This document shows, piece after piece, positions 45,547 through 54,430 of a DNA stretch of 64,000 bases (positions within the stretch are counted from its first letter, which is position 1; every line of letters begins with the position of its first letter). Position numbers and translations under genes: made by a program. Location: contig NZ_AHCD03000034.1 of NCBI RefSeq assembly GCF_000238295.3, positions 62,001 through 126,000 on the forward strand, written 5' to 3'. This DNA is from Pseudoalteromonas rubra (GTDB lineage: Bacteria; Pseudomonadota; Gammaproteobacteria; Enterobacterales; Alteromonadaceae). The notes beneath the pieces are model-generated. The model ran no database searches and was not told where the DNA came from. It saw nothing but the letters and a program-made list of their open reading frames with translations.

Positions 45547-46743
45547 CTACTCAACAGCCGGGGCTTTTGTCAGTTCCGTAAGCAGTAACTCAAATAGTCC
45601 ATATTCTGCATTGACGCATTCCTCACTGCTAAACCCACAACTCAAAAACAGGACAATGCTGGTATCGTGACTTTCAATATAGGCATTCTGAGTGGAATAA
45701 CCATGGTTACCGCCGCTGTGTTCGTATACGGTGGCATTTGGATAAGTGTGTTTCATTATACCCAGTGCGTATTGGGTGTTTTCATCTTCACGAACAAGAC
45801 TGTCACTGCCCCGCAATAACTCTTGTAACGACTCACTCGCAAAGTCTGGATTTTTAAACAGACTACGGGTGAGCAATGCCAGATCAGCAACCGAAGAGGC
45901 CACCGGTGTTGCATTTGACCAGATGGAGCTAAACAGCGGGCCAACATTCATGAACTCGCCGTCGATATAATCATAGCCCGGCGTTATTTCGCCCTTGTCC
46001 TGTTCGTAACCGATGGCAAATGTCGCATCCAGTGATAAAGGCGTAATAATGCGGTTTCGTATCTCAATGGCGTTATGATATCCCAGCACTTTATCCAGTA
46101 TCATGCCTGCCAGCGTATAATTGGTATTGGAATAATGAACGCCTGCACCGGGCTTGAAATAACCGGGGTTATTCAGTGCGTACTGTGTCAGGCTTTCGTT
46201 GGTTACAAGTAATGCCGGATTAGCGAGTTTATCTTCTACATAGGTATTTTTATCTGAATAGTTGTAAATACCACTGCTGTGATTAAGTAGCTGCCTTAGT
46301 GTGATTTGGTCACTGTACTGGATCTGATCCAGCAAAGTGTCTGGTAACCAGGTATCGAGTGTGTTGTCCAGATCCAGCATGCCGTCCTCATGCAGCATAG
46401 TGGCCAGCAGCGCGGTAAAAATTTTGCCAGAGCTGGCAATATGAAAGCTGCTGTTAACATCCATTGGCGTATGCTGCTCAAGATCTGCGACACCAGCGGC
46501 CCCTGTGAATTCGTGTTCGGGGGTTCTTACATACAGCAGTATTCCTGGCACTTCTTCCGACACCAGTTGATCTATCAGTGCCTGGTAATCCAGGGTTTTG
46601 CTCTCAGGCTGCACTACTTCGGCTTTTTTTACCGGCTCTGGTTGAGTTGCCGCTGTATGCTTATCTGACCCGCCACAAGCGCCCAGACCAAGACACATCG
46701 ACGCCATCAGCACACTGTGTTTTATCTTTGTTGTAAATTGCAT
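45547..46743 (-). CDS. Serine hydrolase lipoprotein, beta-lactamase/AmpC-like family
   Basis: A 398-residue lipoprotein (lipobox LGAC, Cys23) of the beta-lactamase-fold serine hydrolase family. The nucleophile motif is SSGK (Ser104-Lys107), the second motif YSNTNY, and HSGGNHGY replaces KTG. Such proteins are usually peptidases or esterases acting on D-amino-acid or peptidoglycan-like substrates. A tight 10-bp-phased TACCAA array lies 65-100 bases upstream and is shared with mipA. The protein differs from the serine hydrolase at 14521. Confidence 0.88.
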   Translation of the reverse strand: MQFTTKIKHSVLMASMCLGLGACGGSDKHTAATQPEPVKKAEVVQPESKTLDYQALIDQLVSEEVPGILLYVRTPEHEFTGAAGVADLEQHTPMDVNSSFHIASSGKIFTALLATMLHEDGMLDLDNTLDTWLPDTLLDQIQYSDQITLRQLLNHSSGIYNYSDKNTYVEDKLANPALLVTNESLTQYALNNPGYFKPGAGVHYSNTNYTLAGMILDKVLGYHNAIEIRNRIITPLSLDATFAIGYEQDKGEITPGYDYIDGEFMNVGPLFSSIWSNATPVASSVADLALLTRSLFKNPDFASESLQELLRGSDSLVREDENTQYALGIMKHTYPNATVYEHSGGNHGYSTQNAYIESHDTSIVLFLSCGFSSEECVNAEYGLFELLLTELTKAPAVE

Positions 46744-46807
46744 TGCATATCCTTTAGGTGGTTTGCTTAAGTGAAACCATCCTAAAAGAAGTCAGTATGC
46801 GAAGGTG

Positions 46808-46843
46808 TACCAAGGGCTACCAATGTGTATCAAAACGTACCAA
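46808..46843. promoter_or_regulatory. 10-bp-phased TACCAA array
   Basis: TACCAA at 46808, TACCAA at 46818, TATCAA at 46828 and TACCAA at 46838 are spaced exactly 10 bases apart, one helical turn. The array lies in the 124-base gap upstream of the serine hydrolase lipoprotein start (46743). Direct repeats with this period are typical of OmpR-type response regulators. A two-copy version occurs upstream of mipA. Confidence 0.7.
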
Positions 46844-46867
46844 GATACACTGTTTACAAACATAGGC

Positions 46868-47296
46868 TTAAAACATCCGCCATGACGCAGGTGAACGGCC
46901 CGAACGCTTATATACCCACATCAGCTTGAGCTCACGTTTGGCAAGCTCCGCGCCACCTTCTTTATAAAGCGTAAATACAACAGGCTCTGTGGTCACTATA
47001 GTTTGTTCAATATAGCCACTTTGTGCTCCTGTCCAACACTTTAACACTTCCTGAGAATGGGAGGATTTGAGACAATACGTACCTCCTGCTTGTGTCTGCC
47101 ATTGCACTTTCACATCAACGTGACATTTATCCCCTTGCGTAACTGACACACACTGCGTCGGCGATAACTCAAGTCGATTTCTGCTCAGCTCAGGGTCATC
47201 TGGCTTTGCCTGAAGATAGCCACACAGTAACAAACCCTGACATGTAAAAGCCGGTATGATGAGCAAACCAGCTCGGTTCTTTTTTATTCTTTTCAT
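46868..47296 (-). CDS. DUF3019 family secreted protein
   Basis: A 142-residue protein with an N-terminal hydrophobic export signal (after MKRIKKNRAG) and a small domain containing paired cysteines (QCVSVTQGDKCHV, YCLKSSHS, KCWTGA). It matches DUF3019, which in related genomes sits with a MipA/OmpV gene and a two-component system. The ATG at 47296 is preferred over the GTG/ATG options upstream because the signal sequence begins there. It lies 31 bases after mipA. Confidence 0.82.
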   Translation of the reverse strand: MKRIKKNRAGLLIIPAFTCQGLLLCGYLQAKPDDPELSRNRLELSPTQCVSVTQGDKCHVDVKVQWQTQAGGTYCLKSSHSQEVLKCWTGAQSGYIEQTIVTTEPVVFTLYKEGGAELAKRELKLMWVYKRSGRSPASWRMF

Positions 47297-47327
47297 AACG
47301 CTATAACAGTAGATACTTTCAACCTGG

Positions 47328-48191
47328 TTAGAACACAAAGCTCACCAAAACCCCCAGCTCAGATACATGCCCGTCACGGTTTTCAGTTTTGTTGAACATA
47401 GCGACCCACGGACTGTTATTGATACTGCGCGGCATATGGCTGTATTTAAAATAGGTTTCAAACATCCAGTGTTGTGAAATAGGATACAGCGCCCCAATTT
47501 CTGCACTCACCTCAGTCCCGGAGGAAGTGGAATAGGCAGGAAACATATAAGACGCTATCTCCTCAGGCACACCAAAATAGTAATTGATGATTTCCTCAGA
47601 ACGATAAACTAACCCCGTATTGGCGTACATCTGCCAGTTTTTGTACTGAAACGACTGATCGACCCATAAAGAGGCAAACATGCCATCGTCATACTCCCGG
47701 TTAAACGAGTAGGGTGCCCAGCTAAACTGGACTGTGGTTTTGTTAAAATAACCTGTGGCCCGCACGCCCAGCATTTGCGTTGATTTACGATAATGTACGG
47801 TCGGCTTATTATTCTGCCAGCCTGGAAAATCAAGGCTTTGATGCGCCTTGAGGGTGATAACATCAAAATTCCATCCGTCGGGGTTATAAAAATTATACCC
47901 AACACGCGTACCATCATTGAGCATTCTGTAGTTAGTCAGCTCAGCAAACAAACCGTTTGCTAACTGATAACGAGCATTGATAAATGCTGAAGCCCCGCTG
48001 CCTTGATGATCCCGCGCCCGGTTTGGCGTTGAGGCCCGGTAGCCAAGCCCCAGCTTAACATACCCGCCTTCAAGCGCTTCATCGTCCCCGCTTTGCGTGC
48101 TTTCTTGTGCAGCAAGCCCTGAAGAAGAACTCAAAACAAGTAACGAAGCCAGTGAAACGCGTAAACACGCTCTGGCATATATCGAATTCAT
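47328..48191 (-). CDS. MipA/OmpV-family outer-membrane protein
   Basis: A 287-residue outer-membrane beta-barrel with a signal peptide (to about residue 28, ending GLAAQ) and alternating amphipathic strands rich in Tyr, Trp and Gly. It ends in the typical C-terminal strand LGVLVSFVF. MipA/OmpV proteins are scaffolds or porin-like. It leads the mipA-DUF3019 pair and probably the following serine hydrolase gene. A TACCAA/TACCTA pair lies 67 bases upstream of the start. Confidence 0.87.
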   Translation of the reverse strand: MNSIYARACLRVSLASLLVLSSSSGLAAQESTQSGDDEALEGGYVKLGLGYRASTPNRARDHQGSGASAFINARYQLANGLFAELTNYRMLNDGTRVGYNFYNPDGWNFDVITLKAHQSLDFPGWQNNKPTVHYRKSTQMLGVRATGYFNKTTVQFSWAPYSFNREYDDGMFASLWVDQSFQYKNWQMYANTGLVYRSEEIINYYFGVPEEIASYMFPAYSTSSGTEVSAEIGALYPISQHWMFETYFKYSHMPRSINNSPWVAMFNKTENRDGHVSELGVLVSFVF

Positions 48192-48257
48192 ACTTATTCC
48201 ATCTAATTAGTAATGTGTATAAAGCGCAATGATAAATGTACAGATTCGGAAAAGATG

Positions 48258-48273
48258 TACCAAAGTGTACCTA
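48258..48273. promoter_or_regulatory. TACCAA-type pair upstream of mipA
   Basis: TACCAA at 48258 and TACCTA at 48268 are exactly 10 bases apart, 67 bases upstream of the mipA ATG. The distance matches that of the array upstream of the serine hydrolase lipoprotein (65 bases), suggesting a shared activator-like site. Confidence 0.6.
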
Positions 48274-48763
48274 TTTATGAATACAAGTGCGATGTGCATA
48301 CGAGATCTGAGTGCGTAACTCAAAGAGGCGCAGAAATAGCATGGAGTTCAGGTGGACTGTAATGCGCATTGAGCATGAGACAGCTCTAACCTATCATCAT
48401 GAGGATGCTGCCATGATAAATGTGACATATATACCTTGGCAACCCGTACTCTGTTAAGTCTCAATATTTACATTAAGAATTGTTCACCATAGCTCAATTA
48501 GCTAGAAAATGATGCTGTAAAGGGAAAGGAGGCTCACCCATCAAAACTTTGAATTGTATGGATAAGTTACATTTAATCTTTAAGCAATTTATTAGCGAAA
48601 GTCAATGAGACGGAGTGCCATTTTAATATTGCAGGCACTTACCAATCACGACTTTTACTTTGAGTTTATTTGATGTGATAATACCTCACAAAAGCTACTT
48701 AAAATCAAAAAAGTATCAATTAGCTTTAGTCATACAGAACAAAACTCTACTTTAGGATCATCC
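48274..48763. other. AT-rich intergenic region
   Basis: No gene is recognisable. The sequence is AT-rich compared with flanking core genes and probably holds the promoter of the lipoprotein gene that follows. It is part of an accessory-looking stretch of orphan genes up to about 50.8 kb. Confidence 0.5.
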
Positions 48764-49471
48764 ATGGATAACAAGTATATTATTTTTTACTTCATATTTT
48801 TCTTTCTCACAGGCTGTGCATCCAAAGTCCAAGTGGAAGACGTTACAAGCAAAAGAATCGGCTATGTTCCTCCAGTCGGTTACAAAAATGTGTTGTGCCA
48901 TTACTACACTGGTTTTACGGTCTTTCACAATGATAGTGCTAGACATAAATTAACAGTTCCGCTATCTGAGCTACACAACCAAGCACTTAAAAGTGGAATT
49001 GAGCAAAAGTCAGGGGTCCCTATTTTTACTGGTGAAATATCAGTCCTCAATGACGCGATGCACGCACAATTTAGTAATATTGACCATTCAATAACTTTCT
49101 CTAAGGAAGCTGAACACCTAATCCATTCTAAAATGGAAGAATTGGATCTTGAATATCTCATCTTTTCAAGACACTTGAAAAGTAATGCAGATAAGAGCTG
49201 CGCACTGTTTGTTAGCTCAGGTAGCCAAGAATACAATGGGAAGATGGCAATGATGTCCTCATCTCTCAAGCTATATTTACTTCGGCGAACAGAAGGCGAA
49301 CTCAGATTTGTATTAGATAGATTCGGTGGTGGTCAAAGCCATTCAGAGCAATTCGAACCGAAAAACCTGAAAGAGTTAACTATACAAGATGTAGAGAAAT
49401 ACCAAGCGCTATTTGTTTTTGGCCTGGCTGAGGATATCGTTAAGCTTTTAAACGGTGAGCTGTATCGTTAA
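48764..49471 (+). CDS. Orphan lipoprotein, family not recognised
   Basis: A 235-residue lipoprotein with a strongly hydrophobic N-terminus (IIFYFIFFFLTGC, lipid Cys18) and a body lacking motifs I know. It contains the segments ELHNQALKSGIEQKSGVPIFTGE and CALFVSSGSQEYNGKMAMM. An AGGA site precedes the ATG by seven bases. Codon usage is AT-rich, unlike its core neighbours, so it may have been acquired. It is convergent with the DUF6348 gene. Confidence 0.75.
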   Translation: MDNKYIIFYFIFFFLTGCASKVQVEDVTSKRIGYVPPVGYKNVLCHYYTGFTVFHNDSARHKLTVPLSELHNQALKSGIEQKSGVPIFTGEISVLNDAMHAQFSNIDHSITFSKEAEHLIHSKMEELDLEYLIFSRHLKSNADKSCALFVSSGSQEYNGKMAMMSSSLKLYLLRRTEGELRFVLDRFGGGQSHSEQFEPKNLKELTIQDVEKYQALFVFGLAEDIVKLLNGELYR

Positions 49472-49530
49472 TGTGAGTTTATGCGGTCAAATAAGTATTT
49501 CAGTAATGTTAGAGTAGCTCAATTGTATGA

Positions 49531-49548
49531 CGGACACGATTGTGTCCG
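49531..49548. terminator. Hairpin between convergent accessory genes
   Basis: CGGACAC-GATT-GTGTCCG is a perfect seven-base-pair stem with a tetraloop, 60 bases after the lipoprotein stop and 47 before the end of the DUF6348 gene. No T tract follows. Confidence 0.45.
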
Positions 49549-49594
49549 AGCATACACAAAAGCTTAGCCGCACCTCATTTGGGGCTGAGACTTG

Positions 49595-50239
49595 CTAAGA
49601 TTTAACCAGGACGATAAAGTTTCGAACACTATAATAACCTTCTGGCTTTTCCCAATGCAGGGTTTTTAGCATAGAGGCTCCATTTTCCCAAACCTCGTTT
49701 TCTTTAAGTGCTTCAAAGGTAAGATTTCCTGAAACACTCCCGATAAAGACCCTAAACCAGCAAATATCGGATCCCAGCACTTCACTTTTAATCGTGCTTT
49801 CTATAGATTCAAACAGGCCTTGTGGCATTGAGACATCAACCCCAGTGGTGGCTTTGGTTCCAAAGTTACCAATAAAAGCTGTGTAATTGTCTCCGTTTAT
49901 TTGCCAGTTTTCGATTTCCACCTGTTCAGGGTCATGTTTCTTCCAAAACGCTGACAGAAAAACATGCAGTGAATTTACACAGAAATTCTCCAATCCATTC
50001 AAGATCCCTTCCTTACCTATACCAAAACCAGAGAAACATTCATTTATAATACGTCCCCCCTCTAATAACACATCTACTTCAAATACACCGCTCGTTTCTC
50101 TCTGATACCAGGTTGCGCGAATAGCAGGCAATTCACCATAAGGAATAACCCATTCATTCTCTGTATGAAAAGGCACATCGTGTGCCTGAAGTAATTCAGA
50201 TATATATTCTTTTAAATCTATCGGTTCCATTTCTTTCAT
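49595..50239 (-). CDS. DUF6348 family protein
   Basis: A 214-residue soluble protein resembling the DUF6348 family (ATWYQRETSGVFEVDVLLEGGRIINECFSGFG and NFCVNSLHVFLSAFWKKH). Members occur in many bacteria next to diverse accessory genes; no biochemical role is established that I know. The ATG at 50239 has no clear ribosome site, and Met4 is an alternative. It is an isolated gene in an AT-rich stretch. Confidence 0.7.
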   Translation of the reverse strand: MKEMEPIDLKEYISELLQAHDVPFHTENEWVIPYGELPAIRATWYQRETSGVFEVDVLLEGGRIINECFSGFGIGKEGILNGLENFCVNSLHVFLSAFWKKHDPEQVEIENWQINGDNYTAFIGNFGTKATTGVDVSMPQGLFESIESTIKSEVLGSDICWFRVFIGSVSGNLTFEALKENEVWENGASMLKTLHWEKPEGYYSVRNFIVLVKS

Positions 50240-50859
50240 TCATAAATAACACCTCTTCTCTGAGGCAAAATTGTGTTGATTATAATGTGAAGAGAAGCAA
50301 AATACGCCAACTTTCAGTTCATTTTGAAAGCCCTGTTAACCGTATTTCTTACACATACTTGTACCATTCAGCAAAGCCGTGGGCCTTCTGGCTCAGCTTG
50401 ATCCGTAATAATCAAGCCAACTTAGTCATATCCAATTGCCAACAAACGAAGAAATTAAACACAGTCAGATGCAAGCACTTTAAGGTCGCCTTCAAAACCT
50501 ATATGAACAATTGGGTATGTGCCAGTACCTTTGTCCCACAAGCAATATAATGAGTCGTCAGCACCTGTTCCAAATTGACCGAGTTTGGTTTCTGCTTCTC
50601 GAAGCCCAAATCAGTAAAACAGAGTATCGCCATAATCGGCTTGTTATATGCCGAAAGCGTATAATACACAAAGTAAAATCAAATTTGGACGCAAAAAGAT
50701 TCAGACATGCTGCCATCACCTGCTTATAACTAACACCTAACCAAAGTGTAATGATTCCACCAAACTATTCACCGTATTTAAGGTCCCCAAACATATCTTT
50801 GTCACAAACAGTTCAGTAGAATACTAAATTGGAAACAAGGATAATTTTAAGGAATAGAT
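50240..50859. other. Intergenic region without recognisable genes
   Basis: About 620 bases with only unconvincing short frames. The sequence is AT-rich and mixed. I see no inverted repeats long enough for an attC site and no tRNA. An AAGGA ribosome site ends it, just before the next gene. Confidence 0.5.
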
Positions 50860-51696
50860 ATGTTGACCAATAAGAAAACCCAATTGTGTTTGAGTACACT
50901 GGCGCTGGTTGCCTGCTCTGCTGTAGCGCAAAGTGATGAACTGATCCTGAAACAGGACAGTGTCAGAGACAATATACTGACGCAAGATAAATTAACCACA
51001 TTCACACCCGACTTTCGTGGCGCGCATTTCATTGCAACGGACAGCCACGGCAGTATTATCTCTGGTAACCAGGTTCATGGGACTCAGCCTCAATTAAACG
51101 CTGCCGACAGCACCAAGTACATCACCTTTGATGTGATCAATCAGGCCGGTGTGAAAGCCACATATTATGGTTCTCCGTCTCTGGATTTCAATGGCTGGTA
51201 TGGTCACTGGGTTGATGCGACGGAGCAAAGCGGTGATTTTGAACTGACCATAGGTGATGGCACAGTGCCTAACCGTGCCTGCCAGCTGGCAGACGAACAA
51301 GTTGCTATCAGTGGCTTTGAAGTGGCGACGACCAGTCACGGTAGTATTAACCACCTCAATGATGACGTGGTTGTTTATAGCTACAACCATGTTTGGTTCT
51401 CTAAAGAGAAGCAAGAGTCAATCTATGTCACTTTGCCTCAGGCAGAAGCCGTGTCTAAAATCGCACTTGCACAAGGCTACAATCACACCACAACCTGGGT
51501 AACCACCAGCTGGAAACTATATGGCAGTAACGACAAACAGGTGTGGGCCCCTATTGGTTCTGGCGACAAACCCGACTTTCCCACTATGTCTGAGTACTGT
51601 CTGGAATCAAAGGCACATTACCAATATTACCGTCTCGATGTATCCAACGACCTGGGCAACTACCTCAGCTTAGGCGAGCTGGAACTGTATAAGTAA
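50860..51696 (+). CDS. Secreted protein with C-terminal discoidin-like region
   Basis: A 278-residue exported protein (signal peptide to about residue 24, ACSAVAQ). The last 100 residues look like an F5/8-type C (discoidin/galactose-binding) fold: VYVTLPQAEAVSKIALAQGY-like text, TTSWKLYGSNDKQVWAPIGSG and YQYYRLDVSNDLGNYLSLGELELYK. It may bind carbohydrate or another surface polymer. The N-terminal part has no recognised domain. A clear AAGGA lies six bases before the ATG. Confidence 0.75.
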   Translation: MLTNKKTQLCLSTLALVACSAVAQSDELILKQDSVRDNILTQDKLTTFTPDFRGAHFIATDSHGSIISGNQVHGTQPQLNAADSTKYITFDVINQAGVKATYYGSPSLDFNGWYGHWVDATEQSGDFELTIGDGTVPNRACQLADEQVAISGFEVATTSHGSINHLNDDVVVYSYNHVWFSKEKQESIYVTLPQAEAVSKIALAQGYNHTTTWVTTSWKLYGSNDKQVWAPIGSGDKPDFPTMSEYCLESKAHYQYYRLDVSNDLGNYLSLGELELYK

Positions 51697-51849
51697 AATA
51701 CGACTTACAGGCCGGTTCAGACCAGCGGCAAATCACGCCTCCAGAGACGGAATAACAGATGTAACTTACCCATAAAGTGAATTGCAGCTTTATTGATCTG
51801 AAACTTCGGTGTATTATTTGCCGCTATTTTTATACAGAGAACTGAAACA

Positions 51850-52206
51850 ATGAAAACCTGGACTCCCCTCCTGTTAGCCATATTGTCCACTTTTAGTACT
51901 TTAGCTATTGCTAATTCTGATATTGATACTAGTCCCAAAGGTTCCACAAAAACAACTGTGGCAAAGGTCGTTACGTACTCACAGTTTGGTCAGGGTGATG
52001 TCGTATTTAAGCTCACTACAAGTGAAGACTCTTGCCCGGATGGATACTGGATGACAAGGTCAGACCCCGGTTTTGACGCCAATTTATCTGTTTTATTGGC
52101 TGCACATCTTGCTAAATCAGAGGTTATCGCACATGGCTACCCCCATAAAAGGTGGGCAGGATCGACTGGTAAATACTGTTTACTCTATGCCATCGAACTC
52201 TTTTAA
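51850..52206 (+). CDS. Small secreted protein, marine hypothetical family
   Basis: A 118-residue protein with a signal peptide ending about residue 21 (LAIA). The mature part has two cysteines around SCPDGYWMTRSDPGFDANLSVLLAAHLAKSE and KYCLLYAIELF, a pattern I recall in several small exported proteins of marine bacteria; no function is known to me. It lies 153 bases after the discoidin-like gene on the same strand. Confidence 0.7.
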   Translation: MKTWTPLLLAILSTFSTLAIANSDIDTSPKGSTKTTVAKVVTYSQFGQGDVVFKLTTSEDSCPDGYWMTRSDPGFDANLSVLLAAHLAKSEVIAHGYPHKRWAGSTGKYCLLYAIELF

Positions 52207-52293
52207 ATTCCAAGCGAATGTCAAAGGGGCGCCTTAAGGTTTCCCCTGGTCCCTACATACATCCTCCCAACTTAGCCTCACAAGTTAAATCAA

Positions 52294-54237
52294 CTAACGA
52301 ATTTCTTCAGGCATCACAACTTGATCCCGGCCATTGTTCTTAGCCTGATATAAACACTGATCGGCGCATTTAAATGCCCCATCCGAAGCCCCCAATTGCA
52401 GTACGCTCATTGCCTCGCTTACACCAAAAGAGGCGGTCACTCGCAGCGAAGTGTCATCCAATTCAAAGAGCTCTTCTCTCAGCGCATCAACCATGTTTTG
52501 AGCGAAGTCCCGAAAAGCATCGCGCTGTTTAGCCACCATCAGAAATTCCTCTCCCCCCCAGCGTACAAACAACTCATCATCGGCTACAAACTTTTGTAAG
52601 CGGGCTGCGGCTTCACTGAGTACCCAATCTCCCTTGTCATGACCATAGGTATCATTGATCTGTTTAAAGTGGTCCAGGTCAATCACCACCAGTCGGTACT
52701 GAACCTCAGCTCTCAGCTTGCTTGGCCGTGCCATCTCCTGCTGATACAAACGACGATTGGCCGCTTTTGTAAGCGGATCTACAAAGCTTAGGTCATACAG
52801 GCGACGGTTTTCTTTGTTCACTGCTCTGGCACGCAGCGCCAACCACCCAGCCCCCGTGAGCGTCAGGAACAGCCACAGAACCAGTAATCTGAAACGCTGC
52901 TTATCCAGTAAAAGCTCAAGCTTAGATAAACGACTTTGCGCACTCAACAGGTCACGTTCCTGAGCTATTTGTTGCACCTCCAATGCCGTATCCAGTGCAA
53001 TCAGCTCATTCATAATCATGGCTTTTTCTTCTATTCGGGCATTTTTAAGTAGTGCTAATGCCGCTTGCGCCTCCCCCTGACGCTCAAGCACATCGGCAAG
53101 AAAAAGCCGACTTTTTATTAGCCAGCGAGCATGGTTAAGCTTGCCAAAAACCGCCATTGCCGAGCGCGTTGCCGCATGTGCTTCATCTAAACGGCTGCTC
53201 GCGTAGTAAGCAAAGCCCAGCTCCAGTAAACAGATCCCATGCTGCATTGGATATTGTTCAGCACTGGTCATCTCAACGCACAGGCTGGCTTTTTGCGTTG
53301 CACCACTCAAGTCTTTTTCCAGGTTAAGTAGTCTGGCCTCATTCTTAAACGCGACAACGCGATAAAAATCGCTCACATCCTCATCCAGATAACTGAGTGC
53401 CTGCTCGAATTTTTCCCTGGACTGGACGGCTTGATCTGCACGGTTATGGGCAAAAGATTGGTTAAATAAAATTAGCGACATGTACTCTGGCGTAGCATCG
53501 GCATACTGGCGGTAGAGCGTTTCAGCCTGGCTCAGATATTTTAACGCGTTGTCCCACTGCTCCAGATGCACGTACAGCAGACCGAGGTTATTGTGCAACA
53601 GCGCACGCAGCCGGTGTTCGGGTAACGGTTCAAGCTGTTTAATCCCTTTAAGAAAGTACTGCTGCGCTTTGACCAGTTCATTGGTCGAGTTAAACACCAC
53701 GCCAGCGGTATTATAGACCTCCTTTAACAGGAACCCGATCTGGTGTTGCTGAGCAACCACCACAGCCCTCAAGATAGCAGAACGCGCGGCTGTAAGATCA
53801 CCGATACGCAAGGCCGTTTTTGCCTGCGCCTGGGCCACCCAGGCTTCCAGCCAATAGAGCTGATGCTGGTTCGCCAGATCTGTCAGTTGCTGGTTTAATC
53901 TGTCCCGCTCGGGATCATCACGGGTTGCACGTCTATGGATCCACAACACATACACGTGCTCAATGGGCGCCAGGTCTCGCGCATTTTGGTGCCAGCGCGT
54001 CAGTTGTGTTAAAGCCGCTTGCGGGGAGTCTGAAGCCAGCTCATAAATGTCGAGCAGCGGGTGTGCAGATTGCACTTGCTTTAGCTGAGCCTCGGGGGGT
54101 AATACTGACGGCATCAGGGCTGGTCGTTTTGTGGCGGCACTGTGAAACCAAAACGTGTCCAGTGTTGCCACGATTAACACCGAAATAAAGAAAACGCTCA
54201 GCGCAAGAAAGGCTTTTTTGTACATGACCCGGGTCAT
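52294..54237 (-). CDS. Membrane TPR-GGDEF diguanylate cyclase
   Basis: A 647-residue signalling protein. One N-terminal membrane segment (about 9-28) precedes a large helical-repeat sensor region with TPR-like helices (about 130-420). A second membrane segment (LLVLWLFLTLTGAGWLALRA) is followed by a GGDEF domain. The active site is intact (RWGGEEFLMVA), so it should make cyclic di-GMP. I see no RxxD inhibitory site five residues upstream of GGEEF. No phosphodiesterase is near. Confidence 0.92.
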   Translation of the reverse strand: MTRVMYKKAFLALSVFFISVLIVATLDTFWFHSAATKRPALMPSVLPPEAQLKQVQSAHPLLDIYELASDSPQAALTQLTRWHQNARDLAPIEHVYVLWIHRRATRDDPERDRLNQQLTDLANQHQLYWLEAWVAQAQAKTALRIGDLTAARSAILRAVVVAQQHQIGFLLKEVYNTAGVVFNSTNELVKAQQYFLKGIKQLEPLPEHRLRALLHNNLGLLYVHLEQWDNALKYLSQAETLYRQYADATPEYMSLILFNQSFAHNRADQAVQSREKFEQALSYLDEDVSDFYRVVAFKNEARLLNLEKDLSGATQKASLCVEMTSAEQYPMQHGICLLELGFAYYASSRLDEAHAATRSAMAVFGKLNHARWLIKSRLFLADVLERQGEAQAALALLKNARIEEKAMIMNELIALDTALEVQQIAQERDLLSAQSRLSKLELLLDKQRFRLLVLWLFLTLTGAGWLALRARAVNKENRRLYDLSFVDPLTKAANRRLYQQEMARPSKLRAEVQYRLVVIDLDHFKQINDTYGHDKGDWVLSEAAARLQKFVADDELFVRWGGEEFLMVAKQRDAFRDFAQNMVDALREELFELDDTSLRVTASFGVSEAMSVLQLGASDGAFKCADQCLYQAKNNGRDQVVMPEEIR

Positions 54238-54430
54238 TAAAGGATAATTGCTAAATTATACAATAAAGTCACAGTCTTGCCTGAAATTGTGCATACCCAA
54301 CTTGTCACAGTTCAGCATCAAAATCATCGCCCAGGGTAGCAATGAATGATGAAAGTTGACTCGCGCTGATGCGTCAATTCGATCAGCGGCAAGTCAATTC
54401 TTTTAAATTAAGTTAAACCCGAATCGCGTT

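Noticed and set aside
50182..50729. Short forward frames between DUF6348 and the discoidin-like gene
   Set aside because: They lack ribosome sites, signal or domain features and overlap the DUF6348 gene or AT-rich spacer.
48764..50859. Integron cassette array
   Set aside because: Sequence near TAACTAACACC at about 50730 looked faintly like an attC end, but no paired inverted core or repeat spacing was found.
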